DNA of 64,000 bases from Channa striata (Eukaryota > Chordata > Actinopteri > Anabantiformes > Channidae), in contig CM065182.1 of NCBI GenBank assembly GCA_033026295.1, forward strand, positions 5,394,001-5,458,000, given 5' to 3'. Positions 13,938 to 28,037 of this stretch are shown here, piece after piece. Under the pieces are notes generated by a model, which searched no databases, had not been told where the DNA came from, and saw only the letters and a list, made by a program, of their open reading frames with translations. Within the stretch, counting starts at the first letter, position 1, and each line of letters opens with the position of its first letter. Made by a program: the position numbers and the translations under genes.

Positions 13938-15500
13938 CTGTCAGAGGTCGGGAACATGGCACTAGGCGTGATACGACACGCATGATGTGTTTGTATATAC
14001 GAGCCAGAAACTATTCATATGTTACCTCATCAATTTATTTGCCAAAATGTACAGTGGGACATGCTCCAAGGGCAAGTAAGCTAAACAAAAACTCATACTT
14101 GAGTTTGTTTTTCATCACAGTTTTGGATGATACAACGTGAAGTCATTGTTTTCAAGTAGAATAAGTCCCTTAGTAACAGCCGTTTAAGACAGAGATAAAA
14201 AGTGAAACTGTATTTGTTAAATTTCAAAACTATAATTATCCCTTTAGCAATACTTACAAATAACTGATAAAAAGTAATGTCATATTAGTGTCAGCACATG
14301 AATGCAGATGGATCAGATCAGTTACTGTTGTTGAGTGATTGCAGCAAACTCAGCAGCAGCATCGTAGCTAATATTGCTCATAGTGTAGAGGTACCTCAAT
14401 TGAACATAAACACCTGCAATGATGAGACGAAAAATAAAGGGCAGTAATAATTTGCATTATTTCCATAATCAGATTTTCATTTAAAGGGAAAAACAAAAAA
14501 GTTTTATGTTTGTAAGCAGTTAGAAAATGAGAGTGAAGAGTTAAGGGTTCGAATTTAAGGCAGAACTGGGTCAGATGGAACCGACCCAGTTCAAATAGCC
14601 ATTTAATCTTCTGCCAATAACACCAACCTATGTGGTCTAGGATTATAAAGCTGTCAAGTTATTGTGTCATATACAATAATACAGTGACATTTATACCATG
14701 AAAATCTATTCTAATGCCTAATAAATGTTTAAATATTTTTCTTTATTATTGACCCTGAAAATAAAGGACACACACTTAAATGGTGAAGTTGGAACTTTAT
14801 TAACTAATGCTCAGTTTATTCAGTTTTTTTCTTTTTCAGAGGAATTCACATTTTACACAGATTTTTCCCAAACAAACTTAATAAAAAAATATCTGTCCTG
14901 CTCACACGATATATCTGTTATATACATTTTGATCATCTTTTACAAACCCTTTTGGGTTTAAGCAAGTTCATTGTTTTTATATATAGTGCTTAAATCATTG
15001 ATTTATTTACAATAAGACACTTGACAAAATAAAACATAACAAAATAAAATAAAATTATGCAAATGTTTTTTGTAAGTGAGCTGCTCTCTAGGCCTGTTCT
15101 TTTTCAATTCGGTAAAACGAATGGATGATCTATTGCCTACTTCCAGAAAAGTCCACACAGTGTGTGTAGCCATGTAAATTTGTATTTTGATATAATTTCT
15201 CCCAACCTATGAGTAATGGAGCTGAATGATTTTTTTTTTACACTTTAAAACCACAGTTTATCCTTCAAGGTCGGAGTGTGGTCTCATTCTGGTCATACGT
15301 TAGTTGTTTTGCCGCTGCGGAGCCACTGTGACTCACTGCGAAAGTAATGGACGTTCTACAGTGTTTGTGTGACCCAGTCCGAAGAGCGAGAAAGAGAAAG
15401 TTGTGTGTGCCAACATGTGTAAGTTTCTGGCAGCGCGAGTAGGAGCAGCAAGGCCTGCAGTTCATTTCTCTGACTGGCGAGCTACAGCAGATCTTTCTAA

Positions 15501-15617
<117 letters not shown>

Positions 15618-16698
15618 TACACAAACACACACATGCACACATAAATCTGCATGGAGGAACTGTGGTATTTATGCGAACATGGCCAATTACGCTCTGTCTG
15701 TCTTCTCTGTCTACACTCACTGTCCTTTTCCTGACTCCCATCTGTCTTTCCATGAAGGTCTTGATCTTTCTTTTCTGTCTCCTTCTCTGCATCCTTGTCT
15801 GGATTTCATTAAGTTCCATCTATGGTTCAAAAAAATGCTACTGAAATGCACAATTGTACGTCTTTCTCCCAGGAAAGTGGGCACTCTCTGATGGAGTTAA
15901 CTAAATCTTTCACTCTCATTACTCTCATTGCTCTCATTGACAATACCAGGAGTAGATGTGAATAATTGTCCAAACCAATAATATAAATGGCTATTATTTA
16001 AATATTTCTATCACTATAAATCATATAGACCCATAGCATCTGTAGATCCTTAAAGGAAGCTACAGAAAAGTGCTCGTCTTTGTGCCCTTTCCTCTTTCTT
16101 TTCCGTCTTTCACATTCATTTTGTGAAGTGAAGTGAAGTGAAGGTGCAGGTGACCTCGACAAGAGGTTAAATGAACAGAAAGCCGAACTCGCTGTGCGTG
16201 TCTGTTTCCTAGGAGCTTTTCTCGCCTCACGTACTGTTGGAAGGGCGTCCTTCTCACTGCCTCGCTTGGCCGACGTGACTTGAGATTATTGGAACTTGTT
16301 GCAGTTTGCAGCACAGACGCACAAACCACACACGTTTAGGAGCTGTCAACCGTCATCGCTAACGCCACTAGGGATCCACTCGGACTATCCACCTGTCTGC
16401 AGTGAAGCATTTTCCACTCGGTCACAGAATGAGACGAGTCATCAGGACAAAGAATGATATTCGCTTTCATGGTGGTATTGCTGTATATGTTTTGAGGCCA
16501 GGTATCCAATCTTAAAACAAGAATGTGACATTTTAGAGTCGTGGATAAATCATTGTGAACTCCCACAGAATGAGGTGCAGTAAACATGAAATATGGCTTT
16601 TGCTAAAAAACACAAGCTGTTCTCGCAGGTAAAATAAAACATCAGTAAACCCTGACTGTCTCTCTTTTTTCTTTTTTTCTCCCTCTGTCTTCTCTCAG

Positions 16699-16794
16699 GT
16701 CTGTCGACGGCCAAGAGGAAGTTTGCTGAATCTCTTAATGACTTCAAATTCCAGTGTATTGGAGACGCAGAGACGGATGATGAGATATGCATAG
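16699..16794 (+). CDS. arhgap26: arhgap26 exon 1 of window (BAR)
   Basis: The acceptor is tctctcag and the donor is G|gtgagc. The exon starts with GT, which completes a codon from an upstream exon. The frame reads AKRKFAESLNDFKFQ, then acidic GDAETDDEICI, a near-exact GRAF-family BAR segment. It ends one base into an Ala codon. Confidence 0.93.
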   Translation, partial: VCRRPRGSLLNLLMTSNSSVLETQRRMMRYA

Positions 16795-19700
16795 GTGAGC
16801 TTCCTGATATGAAACCCGATACAGTGACTGTGGCTTTTAAACAGACAGTACACAGCAGTGCTGTCTCATTAATAGTCTCAGAAATAGAACAGGCATATCA
16901 GCACTGATGCAGGGCCCAGCTTGATTTTCAGAGTCTCAAATTATGCCTCCGCTGCATGTGTTCTCTTTGAGTCCAAAAGCTTTAGTTTTTTTCCAGAATT
17001 GGTAAGGTCATATATATTTTCATTTTTCCTGCCATTTTTCCAAGACATGCCCTTAGATTTACTATAAACCCAAATACTGTCATCTCTTTCCATTTTTCAG
17101 ATTTAGCCTTTTATTATCTTTTTGTGCCCACTAATTCAGCTTTCTTATGCTCCAGTTGCCTCCCACAGTGCAAAAATGTGTATGTCTCTCAATTGCCCGT
17201 ATGCTTGTCTGTCTCTGTACGTCCTAACGTGTCTGTCCTGAGATCGAGTACTGACCTGTTCAGGGTGTTACCCCGCTGTTCTCCCAGTAAGAGGTGGGAT
17301 AGGCTCCAGCACTCCCATGACCCTTAAGAGGCTAAGTGGTTTGGATAATGGATAGATGGATAGAAAATGTAATTTCCATGTTAAAGTCTTTAAAGTTCCC
17401 TTCACCTTTGTTATTCAAAGAATAATGTTAATGTCAGATGGTAATTACCACTGCAACCAGTCATAACCTGTCTGTTAAACTAATCATAATGTATGTTGGA
17501 GTACATGAGAATAGAATTATTACATCCATGAACTCTCAGAGCGACTTTTAATGCTTATTTTTGTCCAAACAACCTGCTGAGAAACGCGCAGCGGACGGTC
17601 ACCACGCCCTCTCATGCTGCCTGGCTCCGGCAGTTCACTGGCCTGACCCACCCACTACTGTTGTTTAACTATCCCTGGCTATCTTTCCTGAACAGATGCC
17701 GTGCAACTGGGCTGCGCCACGGCACTGTTGGCTTTAGATTTTTCATAGTCATTCGTGTCCAAGATAATTTCTTCTTTCTGGTACGATGATTCTTTCACCC
17801 TAAACTGATCTGCAACATATCCATTGAACACTGTTGATTGGTGTATTACTAAAGTGAAAAGTGCCAAAAGATTTTTTACTTTTACATTCACTGAGTCCGT
17901 GGAAAATCTTAATATAATTGCAGCAACATCACATTTTTTTGTATTGTGCGAATAATCAAGAACATGTGATTGAGCTGAAAGTCCTGAGGTTCCACTCAGT
18001 GTACTTGGATCTAATATTTTTTACATGCCAGTGAACTTGATGCATATACGCAGTTGGTATTCACACTCACTGGGTCTGAACGCTGACGTGTGTGGGTGTA
18101 GGAAGTGTTAGAAATTGGACAGAGGCAATCAAAGTGGAAACTCTGGCCCAAAACAAAGAAGCTGAGCCAGTGAATGGGAAACGAGCACTGAGCTGGGCTC
18201 AATTTAAGAACAACATCGAAACCAATCCTCTAAATTGCGGTTTCATTTCCAGTTAATTATTCTGCTGTGTCATGACCTTTGAGCTCCAAGAGTAGAAACA
18301 AAACACCTTCATCGCAGTCATCCCAGCCTTCATCAAACACATGCTGTTTCTGTTTGCCTCTACTTTGGTGCCTGGCGCCATTAGCATTAAGGAAACTAAC
18401 TTTTGTTCCTCTGCCAATGTACCTGTGTTTTAGCCAAGTCTCTTCAGGAGTTTGCAACAGTCCTACAGAACCTGGAGGACGAGAGGACACGAATGGTGAG
18501 TGACCTGACAATCCGTACCAGATATCACACTGCTTAAACGGGTGGGCGCTTGATACCACTCACCAGTTATTGTGAACTGAAAAAGCTGATCTCTTTGCAT
18601 CAAATTGATTTGGTTGAAAAGTAGGATACATTTCCAGTTTGTTAAATGATTTTCATGTTAAAGATAACACAATAGTTCTTAAAATAATGTGCATGTTTGT
18701 TTTTGCCTCCAGATCGAAAATGCTAATGATGTGCTGATTATGCCTCTGGAGAGGTTCAGGAAAGAGCAGATCAGTGCAGCTAAGGTAAGGAGGTGACAGT
18801 CACATGGCTGGTGACAGAAATGACTTTCTGTACACACGTACATGTATTGATGCACGTACACTGGTTGTAAAACATCAATCACTAAATCATTAAAAACCTT
18901 TTAATGTTTGAGAGGCACATGCAGACACAACACCCACCCAAAACACACTTCTGTGGATTCTAAAAATATCTAATTGCTTTTAAATGAAATGTTACTATAA
19001 ACATCTAAAGGTGTTTTATGAAACTGAATGTGAAAATGATTTATTATACCCTTTGTCACTTAGGTCCCTGCTCGTGTGTTTGCAGCTTAAGCAACACCTG
19101 CACCTCCACCACTTTGTTGACATTACTGCTGGTTATTTGGTTTTATGATTTCATCGTTTGCCTCTAATGCATACCTGGAAGGGGTTTCCACATTGTAAAC
19201 CTTATTGTGAAGTTCACCCTTTTACTGAGTTGTCTGAACCGTGGATTCAAACACTGTTCCTGCGCCATCATAATTTGGGGAAGTAATATGATCAAAGATG
19301 TGCTGAAAACACACTGCATATGTCAGGGTCCGTACTCCCATGTCGAGTGTTTAACAAAGTCTTTGCTATCAGTACATGACCTGGATAGGAGATTAGAGAA
19401 ATACAATAATCCTGCCATAAATCACTCATCCCTACTGTGGAGGGGGGGGTCTCCGAGACCAGCGGGGCTCCCTCACGGCATAGCTGCTGTTGTTTTATCG
19501 TTTCAGTGAGGATAAATCTTTTCTACCTCAACGGAGTGTGCCGGGGGTATGGAGACATCAAAAAAAAAAAAAAAAAAAAAGCAAGTAGATAAACAACAGG
19601 ATGTTGATGTTTTAATTATTGAATCTTGGATGTGAAACAACTTTCTGTTTAAAGGAAACGACAGCTCACAAAGTCTCATGCTTTGCAGTACCATCTAAAT

Positions 19701-22700
19701 TAGGCTTTTGCACTGTGGAGTGGGATATGACAAAAACAGTTAAAAGATGAATACTACACTCCATCCCTTCCCCGGTTAATAAACGCTTAAACACGGCGTA
19801 TTTACTAATCTGTCATTAGCCATAGGACCAGGGTGAGTAGACGACACAGACTTTTAAACGTGCTATATCACTAGTGCATACTTTACTAATCCATTCCCGT
19901 ATAGCTGGTCATTGTTTGATTGTGATATGATGGCCAGATTAAGAAGTGAATGCATAATCTCTGCCGACAGCATAATCCCAGTTTAGCCCTAAAAGAACCA
20001 GCATCATCTTCATGTGGCACAGTTTCACCTTGTCCCAAAGCTCCCTAGCTGGCAGTCCTCTAACATTTTTAGGAAAATTACTGTTAGTGGATAAAGAATA
20101 ATAGAAATATGTTTAAATGATTCTGGGTTTAACTTTACATAGTGTCTTTCAAGAACAGTCCAAGAAATCAATGCTAATCGAATTGATGCAGGAAGCCGGT
20201 CTCAGAAAAAGCATAGCAACAATTCAGTTCTTTCTGCTTTCAGCACGCGTGCTAAATTAAATCAGCACGGCACTGCATGTAAGACTGAAGGAAGTGGTGC
20301 CAGCAATGCCAAGCTCAAACAAAAACGTCAGTCCTGCAACAGTTGTAGAAGAAACACATTCAGAACAAAGTCCCTGAAATTACCTGCTCGCTGCGTTGGT
20401 GTCAGGAAATCCTTGATATAAAGTGTGAACAAATTGTGTAAAACAAATTTTGTTTCAGTTGGTTTAAATATATTCCTGTTTATTGTTTGAGACATTTAAT
20501 ACTGATACTAATACTAGAAACAGGCAGGTGGTGACGGGGCATTGGCATAAAGTTGGGACGTCGTAGTAATGGTTGTGATCTGGTTACACGCCTATTCCCC
20601 TGACTCTTCAGAACTTGTCAGTTGTTATAGTGAAGAGACATCGCCACCTTCTGGCTGAGAATAGAAATAACTTCAGCTGAAGCACTTCAAATGCTTTAAC
20701 AAATGCAGGGTAAAAACAATACATCAAGACAATCAATTTTATTCCTTGCTAAATTAAATTAGCATTTTCCATATATTTTTAGTCCAGATTAAGCCACGAA
20801 ACCCTCAGTGAGGCGTTGTAGCAGTGGTGTTTTGCTTAGTGAAAGCAAAGAGGCAGAGGCCTTGTTGTTTAGAGGGATGGTCTTCATCTCTGATGGATTC
20901 TGCAGCTGCCGACTGTTCCTCCCCGGGCCCAGAGGACTCTACTCGTTGAAACCGACTAGGCGAGGAAACTTTTGAGTCACGTGACTTTAGCAGTGGTTGA
21001 GATCATCGGCTTGTCTCAGAACAAACTGACAAGGCGAAATGTCGATATTCAAATCAGAGGTCAAATCAGGGCAAATATCTTTTTTCAAGGCGAGCGAGCC
21101 AATCACGAATAGCCGGACAGGAAGACAAAAAGGCAAAACCAGCTAATTAAATGCCCGACAGGTGACAGCCGTTTATCACATCGATGTAATCTCATTGCTC
21201 GCTGATTTACAACGTTGCCCGTCGTATTATACGGTTTGGAAAAATAAATTCAATAACATTAACAAGCCGGGGCAGATGTACAGTAATAACACCCTGGGGC
21301 ATCTAACAGAAGGAGACCCACCCTGACCTGCCCCCGTCTGTTTGTGTGTTCACTGCTCTTCTCTTCTTTTCCTCTCCCACTGTCTCCCCCTCTCTCTCTG
21401 TACTGATGTTCAGAACTCTTTCTTCAGCTGGTTTGAATTAGATTGAAGTTTAATGATTCTACTGTGTCTTATAGTCTCTGTACGACCAGTGGTCACATAG
21501 AAACAACAGCTTTGTGTCATTTTTCCTTTGAGAATCTCTATACAAAACACACACCCTGCTCTATCTGTCCCTGGGTTATCGGGCGTTCATTCTCTCATGT
21601 CGGTGATCTCAGCACTAATTTAAAAAAAAAAAAAAAGTTTGTTGATTTCTACCCAGCTGTGCTTCATCCTGGGAGGAAAAAATAAAACTGGACTCCTTGA
21701 AAAATGGAACCTACAACGTGAAAGCTTAAATGAAAGTTGTCTCTCGGGTTTGGTTTTACATAGTGGCGTGTTTGTTGTTACTGTGTCTCTTGCAGGAAAC
21801 CAAAAAAAAATTTGACAAAGAAACAGAGAAGTATTGTGCAGTGTTGGACAAGCACCTGAGCCTTTCAGCAAAGAAGAAAGAGTCGCACCTACATGATGTA
21901 AGAAGCTGCATTGTGTCGCCGTTAACTTCTTTCACTCAATTCTTTTCCATAAATGTCAGTTTCTCAGTTAACTTCCTTTTTGTAGGCGGACCACCAGGTA
22001 GATAACGTACGCCGGCATTTCTACGAGGTTTCTCTGGAATATGTCTTCAAGGTGCAGGAGGTCCAAGAGAGAAAGATGTTTGACTTTGTGGAGCCTGTAA
22101 GATGATACTTTTTTTTTCTTTTATGTCATATGCATATTATTAAATTGTTCCTTTACAGTTGCTGTAAATTCTTCTTCTGCAGGGGTTTATTTAATGAATT
22201 TATTCACTTTGACCTAGCCACAGCTGCTTCTTGGTAAATAATGATGAAATGTTTTTGGCAAGGACAAGCTTAAGGTTTTATTGCCTTGCTTTTTTTTTAT
22301 AAGTCGTCACTGAGGAAGTAAAAGCAATTTGTTGCAGACATACTGCATAAACCTGAGTTTTAACTCTGCAGAAAAGTAAAAAATATGTCTAATTTACTGC
22401 CCTTGTTTTAAGTTTAATATGGCATTCTTGAATTTAATAATCGTATTTCACTTTCTTATAGTTTCCAAATATTTTCCTCTTGTCCTTTTCTCACACACAT
22501 TTTCTTACATCTATCCTCAGCTGTTGGCGTTTCTTCAAGGCCTATTTACCTACTATCACCATGGCTATGAGCTGGCAAAGGACTTCAACCACTTCAAGAC
22601 TGACCTCACCATCAGCATACAGAATGTAAGCTCAAAACACACACACCTGAAGCACTGCTCATAAATATAAATTAATGCAATTCAGTCCTGTTTGTATAGA

Positions 22701-23338
22701 TACAACAGACTATTAGCAGTTTATCTTGTATGTCTGTTGTTCCTTGGTTTTATACATATTTCAGTTAGATGTGCTAATGCTGTGTACACCTCTGTACATA
22801 TTTTTTTTGGTTTTAATGAAAAGACGAGTATAGAGGGGCATCACGTATTTTTCTAAATCGGAGGAGACATTTCTGAGTTGTAATCTGAAATACGACATTG
22901 AAGCATCTATGTTGAACGTTCAGAGGTCACACAAAAAAGTAATTCTCCAAACGCAAAACAGCTGAAGGCTTGTTCTGTTGAAGATTTGTTAATTAAAAAT
23001 GTAGCTGTTTTGCTAGTTGAGTGTTCTCGGGATAAAAAAAAAAACTCATGTGCGCGTCTGTGCTTGGGTTTGTACAGACGAGGAACCGTTTTGAGAGCAC
23101 ACGCTCAGAAGTGGAGAGTCTGATGAAGAAGATGAAGGAGGATCCACATGAACACAAGAGTGTCAGCCACCACACGATGGAGGGATACCTGTTTGTACAG
23201 GAGAAGCGTATGTATCATCCCAGTAACGTCTTACAATGACGGCGCAATTCAGCCCGAATTTACAGTCTTGCAGTGCCATGGTAACGTGAATGAATGAGTG
23301 TGTGTGTGTGTGTTTGAAGGCAAAGCACATGTATTTTA

Positions 23339-23373
<35 letters not shown>

Positions 23374-26300
23374 CACACTGGTAGCAGCAGAACAAACAAA
23401 CGATAATTAACCTACAGCTGATGAAGTCCAGTCCGATCTGCTGGAGACGTGACAGCAGCTCTGTCCGCGTGCGGTTACTATGGTAACATGTCTAGCACTA
23501 CAGCAGCCCTGATGAAGAACTCATCCTTTATTTGTTGTTTGTTTTAACCTTGTTTCCCCTGTTTATGTTGTTCTATGTTTCCTATCATCATTTTGGTTTA
23601 GATTTTTTCCTTTCCTGTGCGTCTGTTTAAACCAGTGTCTCACTTTATTTCTCGCCATCTCTGTCTCCCTTTTCCCTCAGGGTCTTTTGTATCTAGCTGG
23701 GTGAAGTACTACTGTACATACTATCGAGAGCCCAAGAGGATCACCATGGTACCATTTGACCCTAAATCAGGAGGGAAAATGGTGAGTAACTCTGGCCATT
23801 CTAATACAGTACACTTCATCTTAGTGTCACTAAACAGACATGGCGTCAGTCTGTGTAGCCGCTTCTCTCTGCATGTTTCGGAAAGGCAAGGCGAGTTCAT
23901 TGGTTTTTTTGTCTGACAGGTGTTTCTTGTTACCCATGTGCGTCCTGTGGGATTTATTGTTCAAACAATACATAGCTTTGGATTTTACGTTTGATGAATG
24001 CATCTGTTTTTTCAAAAAATGATGAATTAAATTAAATCAAGCAAGTCATTTTGTTTTAGAGACCCACCCTAACCCAATGCCCAAACATTTGGAATTTGGA
24101 GGACAAATTCATTGGTGGAAATAAATCATTGGTGTAATGAGCAACATACATGTTGACCAAGAAGCTAATACCAAGCATCAGTGACATTACCTACAACCTC
24201 CACAGAGCAGAGTGAGGGTTTCACCATCCACCATTCAGAGAAGAGTTAGGCCACACTGTATGATCCAAACACCAGTTTGGCATTTGCAGAAAAGTACTGA
24301 GATGAGCCACAACAGTTCTGGAACAGGTTTTATGGACTGATGAGACCAAGATTAACTCTTGCCAAAATGATAAAAAGGCCAAACGTGAAGGAAGAAATGA
24401 TCTAATCATGATTTAAACCCAGCAAGCTCATCTGTAAAGCACAGTGGAAGTTGCGTAATGCATGTCAGCTTTTAGAACAGGCCTAATGATCCTAACTGAT
24501 GACACAGCAACAGGGTGGATCCAGCGATGCACAGACACATTTTGTATGCAAAGTTACATAAAGTAGCAACAAAAGTTACTGACTCACGATTGCAAGATTA
24601 TGAACTGAAACACAATACAAAATTAAGAATAGCTGAAGGATGCTGCATCAAAAAGATACCACATGTCTTCAGGGTAGAGCAAAAGGTAAAACCTTGGTGG
24701 TGTTAATGCTGTAATTCTGAAAACCCGACGTTTTCATGCTGTAGACACACAGACACAAACACACACACTTTTTTTGGCCCAAGCGTCACTTCAGGCCATC
24801 GTTGCATTATCTGATTTGAGGTTGTTCTCACTCAGCTCATCCCACTGGGCTGCTCTCCAGCGCTCATTAACACACTCTACTCAATGTTCAGCACTGCAGC
24901 TGTTCACTCAGTGTGTGTGTGTGTGTGTGTGTGTGTTTTAATTATTCCTAATACCTGACATCCTGTCATGAGATATTCCTGGAAAGCTACAATGAGGGAT
25001 TTTGACAGAAAATTATCATTCGAAAATATCTCTTTTGAGTTGGTGATTCATTATGCATGTTTTCATTTCACACCAGTGTGAAGTCTTACGTGGAGATATT
25101 AGTTTTTGGAGGAAGATTTAGCAATTTAATTTAGCAAGGAAGAATTTCTCCTTCAACAGCAACATTAATAGATGTGGGTGCAATGTGGCCAAACAGTATT
25201 GTGAATACACAGCATGACTCCAAGTGCAATTACATTTCACTCCACCTACTCACTGAATAACCCAAACTGATGGCTGTTTTTCTGATAGTTGACACAGAAT
25301 CTTATGAGTAATTATAATAATCAAAGTCAAAATAAATGAGAGTTAAAAAAGAAAACCTCTGAAATCTTACCGTAACAACAAAGTAACCACTGACAAACAA
25401 CGGTGCTGAGTGAATGTCAAACCAAATTTAGTTGTTGTGTCCTTTTAGTTTCCCTTCAATTTGCTCACTGCTCTCACTTTTCCATGTAGGTGTACTGAGA
25501 TAAATGTGTTCTCTCACATATGAAACATTACTTTAAATTGGTTAAATAGTTGTAAACCACTTTAATATGCACATGTGACTTATAACGTGAGGCACTACCC
25601 TAACTGTCTATGTGGATATAACCTCAAAATGACTACAACAAGTGTTTTGGCACTTACGTCATGCATTCATTTAAAAAAAAACTTTTGCAAAATTTTGCAT
25701 AAAGCTCAAGCCATAGTCTGTAGTGAGGCAATGCTCGACTCCACCCTGCGTAGTTATGCATATTTTTCACACTCATTTCCTGTTAGTCGGTCTCTGCAGA
25801 AATGTCGCGGTTATCCATCTCACGCTTCTTTGATTTATTCAAAATTATCTTGACTTGCTTCCAACCAGGAGTTAGGCAAGTTGGGAAATAGTCCTTATTG
25901 CTAAAAACGAAGCTAAGCCACTTATCAGTTATCATTGCAATTATAAAAGAATAAAACGGAGTTGGCTGGCTCAGAACTCTTCACTTCTTGTCCTGTGGAG
26001 TGCAAGTAAAACTCTTCTGTATGACTTTGTTTTTCTCTCTTTGTCAGGGAGAAGAGGAAAGCTTCACTCTCAAGTCGTGCACCAGGAGGAAGACGGACTC
26101 GATAGAGAAAAGATTCTGTTTTGATGTGGAGGCTGTGGACAGGTCAGTGAGTGTGTTTCCAATTCAAAATCTTCATTTGATCCATTTTCAACCAGTTTCG
26201 TCCCTTTTCTTTTTTTTTTTACATTCTATTTAAAATCAACATATATTAAATTCCCGTTGGCCATTATATTCCTAGCCTTTCCATCTGTTGTCCAAACTGT

Positions 26301-27978
26301 TTTCGAGTTCTGAAGCAGCCAAAATTAGGTGTTTTAAGTCTCTGGGAACATACTTGATAACCTATAAATACATTCAGTCAAAAGCACCGTTCACATGCTC
26401 CCATTTCCACATACTGTTAACTTAAATTGCTTTCACTGCATAACTGTGGTGACGCTTATGACCTTAAAAGCCATTAACATGCATCTAAGTTGTCTTATCC
26501 GTGTAAAATCATTAGGGAACTCACAGCTCTGTAGAACTGAGGACAAAATGTCCTTCAGCCTTTCCAACTTGGCACTGTAACAAATATTTTATGCTGATGA
26601 TATGATTTTGTATCAAAAGCAAAAGAAAAGAACTACTTTCTCCTTTGAGAACAGAAAACAAACAATAATGTTGTTAAACCATTCGCCCCACTGCCTACAC
26701 TTGATTATGAAGGTGTTGTCTGTCTCCATATTTACCATGGTATGCTGAGTCCAGAGCAACACAATTAATATCTCTAAATTTATCACACATGCGGTGCATT
26801 AGATTTGAATTCAACCGTAACTTAAAACATAAAAAAAAAAATTCACAAGCATCTCATTAAAGAATATACTTTTCTGGCTTTAGCAAAAGTTATGAAAGCT
26901 TTGTGGAATTTGACACCAACGCGAATAGTGTTTTGTTACGGATCTTTTCTGATCGGCCCCCCGCATGGTTTTGCACGGTGTAATTACAGGTCAGATGCAC
27001 ATGGAGGTGCTGCTCAATTGATTTGGACCTGAAGCTGTTTGTCCTCTTAGGCCTTGCCCCCTGCAGCTCTTTGCTTCCTCCACTTCCTCCTCTTCGTCTT
27101 TCTCCCTCCCCACTCCCCGTCTGCTCTTCATTGACCTTCTCTGAACACATCAGCTCACCTTGTTGTCATCTCATCCTTGTGCTTTACTCTTCTTCCACCT
27201 GGGGTTATTATTATTCATGATAATGATTTGTGTATGTAAAGTGTGTGTTTACGTGTGCATTCTGTGCGGTTGTGGTTGTACAGACTGGCATAAATACATT
27301 TGATTAAGTCATTTTTGTAAACACTAGTGTATGCTGGGTGGTATCATAACTGAATGGCAGTGTGTGTGGTTCAGTGTGCGTGTGTGGAGGCAGTTGTAGT
27401 GATGGAGGTGTACAGCCGGTGACAGACTGTATGGCTGGGATGGGCATGAGTAATGAGGCTGTTTACGTGTGTGTGTGTGGATGTGAAGGGTTGCATTTAT
27501 CAAATTTATTGAGGGTGATATATCTCAGCTGTTTAGTTAAATGAATCCTTCTTAGATTTTCCTTTTGTCCTCTTTTTTTGATCCTTTTATGGCAACAAAA
27601 AGCCGTTTCACCATCTGTTTATACTGGAACGTGATACTGGAGTCATACCTCTGGAACCCATAAATGAATATGCTTCTCTTGAATAAATATGAGATTTGGA
27701 TTCAGACCTCTTTCTACACCTGATACACCCGACTATCTGAGGGAGGGCAACAAGCCTTTTAAATTATGCATTTTCCATTGAGTGTGTGTCTACTTTTAAT
27801 ACTGGGCAGATTTCCCCATGACATCATCTAACTGGTTACTTAAAAGACTCCAAAATAATGTCTTCATTTAACGGTAAAGTTATGATTGCAGCTGTAGTTT
27901 GTTTTAAAGGTCAACATAGCTGTGTGCATGTATTTGCATGTTTATCACTCACCTTGGTTTTTGATAAATGAATGTGCC

Positions 27979-28037
<59 letters not shown>

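Larger units (their letters stand above)
23782..26047 (+). other. arhgap26 intron, 2.3 kb
   Basis: It contains a decayed Tc1-like transposon remnant at about 24175-24560 and a (GT)n tract at 24909-24936. I saw no further coding sequence. Confidence 0.8.
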
